DNA of 64,000 nt, from positions 2,728,001-2,792,000 of the forward strand of contig JAWNGF010000004.1 in the NCBI GenBank assembly GCA_037039685.1, given 5' to 3'. The position numbers were made by a program, and so were the translations under genes. Numbering within the stretch: position 1 is the stretch's first letter; each line of letters starts with the position of its first letter. Shown here piece after piece: positions 60,429 to 64,000 of the stretch. The notes under the pieces are model-generated. The model searched no databases and was not told the DNA's origin. It saw nothing but the letters and a program-made list of their open reading frames with translations. Source of the stretch: Ceratobasidium sp. AG-K (Eukaryota > Basidiomycota > Agaricomycetes > Cantharellales > Ceratobasidiaceae).

Positions 60429-61068
60429 CGTTGTGCGCGTGGACCAGGCGGATGCATTGCCAATCAAAGCCACGCGAGTCGGTGTTATGCCGGATAAACA
60501 CCGACGGGCTCTTCTTCACGTCATCAATCCCGCCCAACGGTTCGGCTCTCTGTGTGCCGAAAGTGAGGAGTGCTCCTGTGCACTTCTGTGGCACAGTTGC
60601 AACAGCTCGGTACCTGTTTAGTCGCTACGGGCCGGCATTTTCGCATGCATTTGTCCATGACGAGTGGCGACACGTGCACGGGTATGGCGGGGAAGACATT
60701 CCGACCAGTGGTACATCTCAGCCGGCTTGCTCAACCCTCGAATTACCAACATTTATCGAGGTCCACAGCCCGAAGGTATTCGGAAGGCCAGAACAACTGC
60801 CTAAAACAGGTAAGCTACAGGTACCTATCCTCAAGGAAGTCACCATCATATCGCGTGGTGGTCATAGCGTAACAACCATATCCAGAGGCTCGGGGTGCAC
60901 GATTTAGACTAGTCTGGATTATCATCTCACCGTCGCCATACCCTCAGAAGCACAGGAAGAAGGTGTCGTATTGTTTTGGCTGTGATCTCCAGGCCCGGGT
61001 CCGCTCCGACCTCTTAAGCCAGAGGCTGGCCGCAACTCTCCTAAGCAACTCTCCCCGGTTGGCCAACT
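60429..61068. other. Divergent intergenic region
   Basis: Between two membrane-protein starts. The ORF 60431-60907 (158 aa, +) overlaps the 5' end of the neighbour and has no motif; treated as chance. Confidence 0.4.
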
Positions 61069-62790
61069 ATGTCAACGTACCCTGGATTTCTGAACAGCAA
61101 CTATACGCCAGCTGTTATTGAGCTGCCATACATCAACAATGCGCCGGGCATGCTTGGGTGAGTTATGGTGGGGCATTTCATTTCGTGCGTTCTGACTTCA
61201 GTCTAGCCCGTGGATGCTGGCGACTATATTCTGCCTGATGTTGGAGGGAATGGTATTGTGCCAAGTGTGTCCATTTTCTTCTGTGTCCTCCTCCCCTCAG
61301 GCTGAATGTAAAAACTAGACGTTCAACTACATGTCCAGCTTTCCACAAGACCGGATCACACTCAAATCCCTCATCGCTATCTCCGTGCTGTTCTGTTCAT
61401 TCAAAGCCGGGCACATGATTTACATTTCGGTACGTACAACTCGCAACCGATGAACCTGGAATTGATTAATTGTTCGGACTCGTAGTGGGATTTTTTCAGT
61501 ATGTTTCGTTCCCTCAGCTGCGCGTTGGATTGCTAATTGACATATCTATTCAGTCGCACACTTTGGCAATTACCTTGCGGTAAGCACTATGTCAGCCTAT
61601 GCCACAACTGTACCTAACACCGTCTGATTCCTAGGCGGCCATAGCTACAACAAGCATCAAGGTCACTGGGCTTGAGTCGGCCATCATTGGAGCACTCATT
61701 CAGGTGAGCCTCATCTGTTTGATGTGTTGGTGCAGGAGGCTAAGGTGATGGGTATATGCGCTTCCGCAGGGCTTCTTTATCCATCGCACATTCGTTCTCT
61801 CTCGTAGCTGGGTATTCCTGGTACTTACTGTCCCAACGCTCCTTCTCGGTCTCACGGGCTCGTTTATCCTCGTACGCTTATTCTGCTTGACGGTATGAGT
61901 AGGCATACTGACCATTGTTGTAGACCATTCTCGTCTTGAATCCCACTCTTTTGATTAAGCGCCTGGACCTGCTCAATCCTGCCGCGAATATGATGGTGTC
62001 GTGCGTGGTAATATGCGACGTCTTTATCACCGCGTTTACGTGCTGGTATCTGATCAAGGTATGCTCACTCCTCTAGCCAGGCGCTTTTGGTCTGTCGGTC
62101 TGGCTGACACTGATGGCTGTACCTAGGCAAAGACTGGGTTCTCAGCTACAAACAGCTTGATCAATAGGTTATTATCTACCGCCATGCAGTCAGCTGCTCC
62201 TCCAACCATTTGGTGCGTTTCCTTCACTTCTCGCGCAACGCTGAACTAACGCCTGAGTAGTGCGATCCTGAACTTGTACTGGAACTCGCGTGCGGCCGAG
62301 ACAACCATGGTCAACCTTTTCAACTCTCTCATGCCATTCTTCTACGTAAGCTCTATGCTCTTCACTCTCAACTCGCGTGCGAGCGTGTCCCGCGCGGGAA
62401 CCGGAGCCGGATACTCCACAGGCGGAAATGCATACGAGCTCAGGTCTGGTAGCCGGCACCCCACTGCGGTAAGTATTTTATCCGACTTGGAGCCTCGGCA
62501 GTTGCTCATTGAAATGCACACAGGGTGTACGCGACCAGGAGACGACTCGCCCTGAGGTGTATATTAGCCGACAAACCCATGTGGATGCTCTCGTAAGCCA
62601 GGTCTAATTTTACCTGCAATTCGTTGGGGATTCTTACACATTTGCATTTCAGTCAACGCGCAACGATAGGAAGGATAGTAACGTGTACGCATCCGATCAC
62701 ACTTCGTCCGTTCATAAGGTGGTTGCGCTCGGAGACGACGACGATATCGACAGGGCATCGTCGCATCGTAAATCTATTTCGGCTGTTTAA
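61069..62790 (+). CDS. DUF6534-type seven-transmembrane protein
   Basis: Start MSTYPGFLNSNYTPAVIELP at 61069. About seven spans over many small exons: PWMLATIFCLMLEGMVLCQ, LKSLIAISVLFCSFKAGHMIY, SAIIGALIQGFFIHR, SWVFLVLTVPTLLLGLTGSFIL, MMVSCVVICDVFITAFTCWYLI, then LSTAMQSAAPPTICAILNLYW and MVNLFNSLMPFFYVSSMLFTLNSR. The NSLMPFFYVSSMLFTLNSR end is the DUF6534 hallmark as I recall it, a Basidiomycete-expanded GPCR-like family. The cytoplasmic tail is hydrophilic (Ser/Arg/Asp-rich; stop 62788-62790). Ligand and signalling unknown. Confidence 0.85.
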
Positions 62791-63762
62791 CATAGTTTTC
62801 TTCGTCGTTGGGCCGTTGGTTTTGTAAAAGGATTGGAACTCTCTTTCATTTGGTTTTTTTATACCTTGTTGTTTGTGTGTGTCTTGGTTTCCATGTTGTG
62901 CGCAACAGAATGTCTTTATTGGTAATGGTTATCGGTGTAGAATACTAGCTATCGCGCCGAGTATGAATAGATGTTGATGATACATCCTTGCACCTATGAG
63001 CATCTGGAGTGCTCCTCGCATCGCCTGACATCTTTACCTTCCGAGTTGCCAGCCTGTATTACCATGAGGAAACAGCCTCAGTCTCCGGAGACCTCTGCAC
63101 CGCCAAAGGTTTCTCGTAAGACTCTTGCAGCTCAAGAGATTGACAGAGGCCTCAGGCGACGGGGAACGTTTTCCTGCTTATGCTCCCACAACCTTTGGCT
63201 ACCTTACGAATTCAATCTTTATCATCGGCATCCGTGCACACGTTTTGACCCCGCACAGATTGGTTTTGCTGTAATTAAGGGTCCACGAGGCACATGGTCG
63301 GCCAGGTTCCTAGATTCTGCCGATCCATGTTGAGCAATCGCTGCGCTTGTCTCCATCAGCATGCTTTACTTTTTACCAAGCCGTCGCAGATTAGACTAGC
63401 ATGATCATGGCGTGTTCGGCTGACGTCTAAACAAAGGCACACATCTAGCACACACTAAATCCGACCCGGATATGACATTCCGGAGGCCGAGAGGGTGGCG
63501 CAGACCAATCAGGGGAGGAAGAGCAGCTCCGAGAAGGCACAGTCCACGCAGAATGCCCTCGACAGTTCGGTGGTTTGACTGGGCTCTCGTCCCTGGCTAA
63601 CGGCCGGCGCATAAAACTTTACCAGCGGCGCTTGCACACTTCGAGTGGCAAAGGATTCTGAGTGCTTTATAAAGCTGGCCAACTGGTCCCGATTCCTCAT
63701 CCATCCAGCTCTCTTCTGGTGGTACGGGTTTGCAGCCTCTGATTCGCTATACGGACCTCGTC
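62791..63762. other. Intergenic with one unassigned ORF
   Basis: ORF 62971-63333 (+, 120 aa; second Met at 63064 gives MRKQPQSPETSAPPKVSRK) has no known motif and is not claimed as a gene. The 120 bp before 63763 should be the promoter of the secreted tyrosinase-like gene. Confidence 0.4.
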
Positions 63763-64000
63763 ATGCGTGCTTCATTCCTATCTTTGCTGGCCCTCGCGGC
63801 CGTTGTGGTCGCCGCTCCTGCTGAGCCAGAGATGAGCTCTGTGCAGGCTGCCTCTTGTCGCAATCCCGAGGCACGTTTGTTTTCACTGCTCATTCCATCA
63901 ACATCTAACCAGTGCTCCATTACAGATTCGCCGGGAGTGGAGGACCTTTTCCAAGAAGGAAAAGGCTGCATACATTTCGGCCGTGAATGTATGTCCCAGT
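63763..64000 (+). CDS. Secreted tyrosinase-like protein (partial, runs off right edge)
   Basis: Signal peptide MRASFLSLLALAAVVVAAPA, then EPEMSSVQAASCRNPE in exon 1 (63763-63870). Exon 2 (63926-63988) continues IRREWRTFSKKEKAAYISAVN, the start of the copper-binding tyrosinase domain (usual form: C-x-x-P-x-[IV]-R-[KR]-E-W-R-x-L-[ST]). A GTATGT donor follows at 63989. The copper-ligand histidines lie beyond the window, so activity cannot be judged. Exons 1 and 2 are joined through a GC-AG intron. Confidence 0.8.
   Translation, partial: MRASFLSLLALAAVVVAAPAEPEMSSVQAASCRNPEARLFSLLIPSTSNQCSITDSPGVEDLFQEGKGCIHFGRECMSQ
63871..63925 (+). other. GC-AG intron in the tyrosinase-like gene
   Basis: CCCGAG|GCACGT...CTAAC...ATTACAG|ATTCGC. 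The nearby GT (GTTTGT) gives the wrong frame downstream, and retention gives a peptide unlike the family. Confidence 0.7.

Overview
The window reads as nuclear DNA of a filamentous basidiomycete. Genes are broken by many short introns (mostly 45-65 nt, GT...AG, CTAAC/CTRAY-like branch sites). The gene set (AIG1-like GTPase, Zn2Cys6 regulators, DUF6534 seven-helix protein, GPR1/FUN34 acetate transporters, tyrosinase, kinases with an HGDIK/DFD active site) fits Agaricomycetes. My inference, from recall of family style only, is Ceratobasidiaceae (Rhizoctonia-like). About twenty protein-coding genes can be supported; exon borders were read by eye from frame, splice sites and family expectation.

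Layout. 1-0.9 kb: 3' part of an AIG1-like GTPase (-). 2.0-3.5: ArfGAP (+). 3.9-5.4: TauD-type dioxygenase (+). 5.7-8.9: a large multi-domain RNA-repair protein (+), the most unusual gene here: two 2H-phosphoesterase motifs, a dual-specificity-phosphatase-like domain, a polynucleotide-kinase-like P-loop domain and an RNA-ligase domain on one chain. 9.7-12.9: Zn2Cys6 regulator (-). 12.9-21.2: long gene-poor stretch with a 168-bp MITE-like element and a ~360-bp poly(A)-ended insertion flanked by a 13-bp target-site duplication. 21.2-24.2: C2H2 regulator (+). 24.7-27.5: leukotriene-A4-hydrolase-type M1 aminopeptidase (-). 27.5-32.6: no gene recognised. 32.6-34.5: TmpA/ferric-reductase-like membrane protein (+). 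35.9-36.0: small 57-aa protein (-). 36.9-40.7: GPALPP/DUF3752 protein (-) and VPS35 (+) head to head, both lacking their N-termini at the shared junction. 41.0-42.4: membrane-anchored PNPOx-like flavoprotein (+). 42.5-45.5: protein kinase (+). 46.3-58.7: a block bounded by two inverted GPR1/FUN34/YaaH acetate-transporter paralogues, enclosing mitochondrial uS11, an Egh16-like secreted protein with a frame break, RGP1, an auxin-efflux-carrier-family transporter and TRAPPC6/Trs33. 59.2-62.8: two polytopic membrane proteins. 63.8-end: N-terminus of a secreted tyrosinase-like protein.

Several housekeeping genes belong to Golgi/endosome traffic (ArfGAP, VPS35, RGP1, Trs33) but are scattered and need not be co-regulated. 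A recurring oddity is the use of GC-AG introns: five, in five different genes, are needed to keep conserved reading frames, one of them absent from a paralogue inside the same window.
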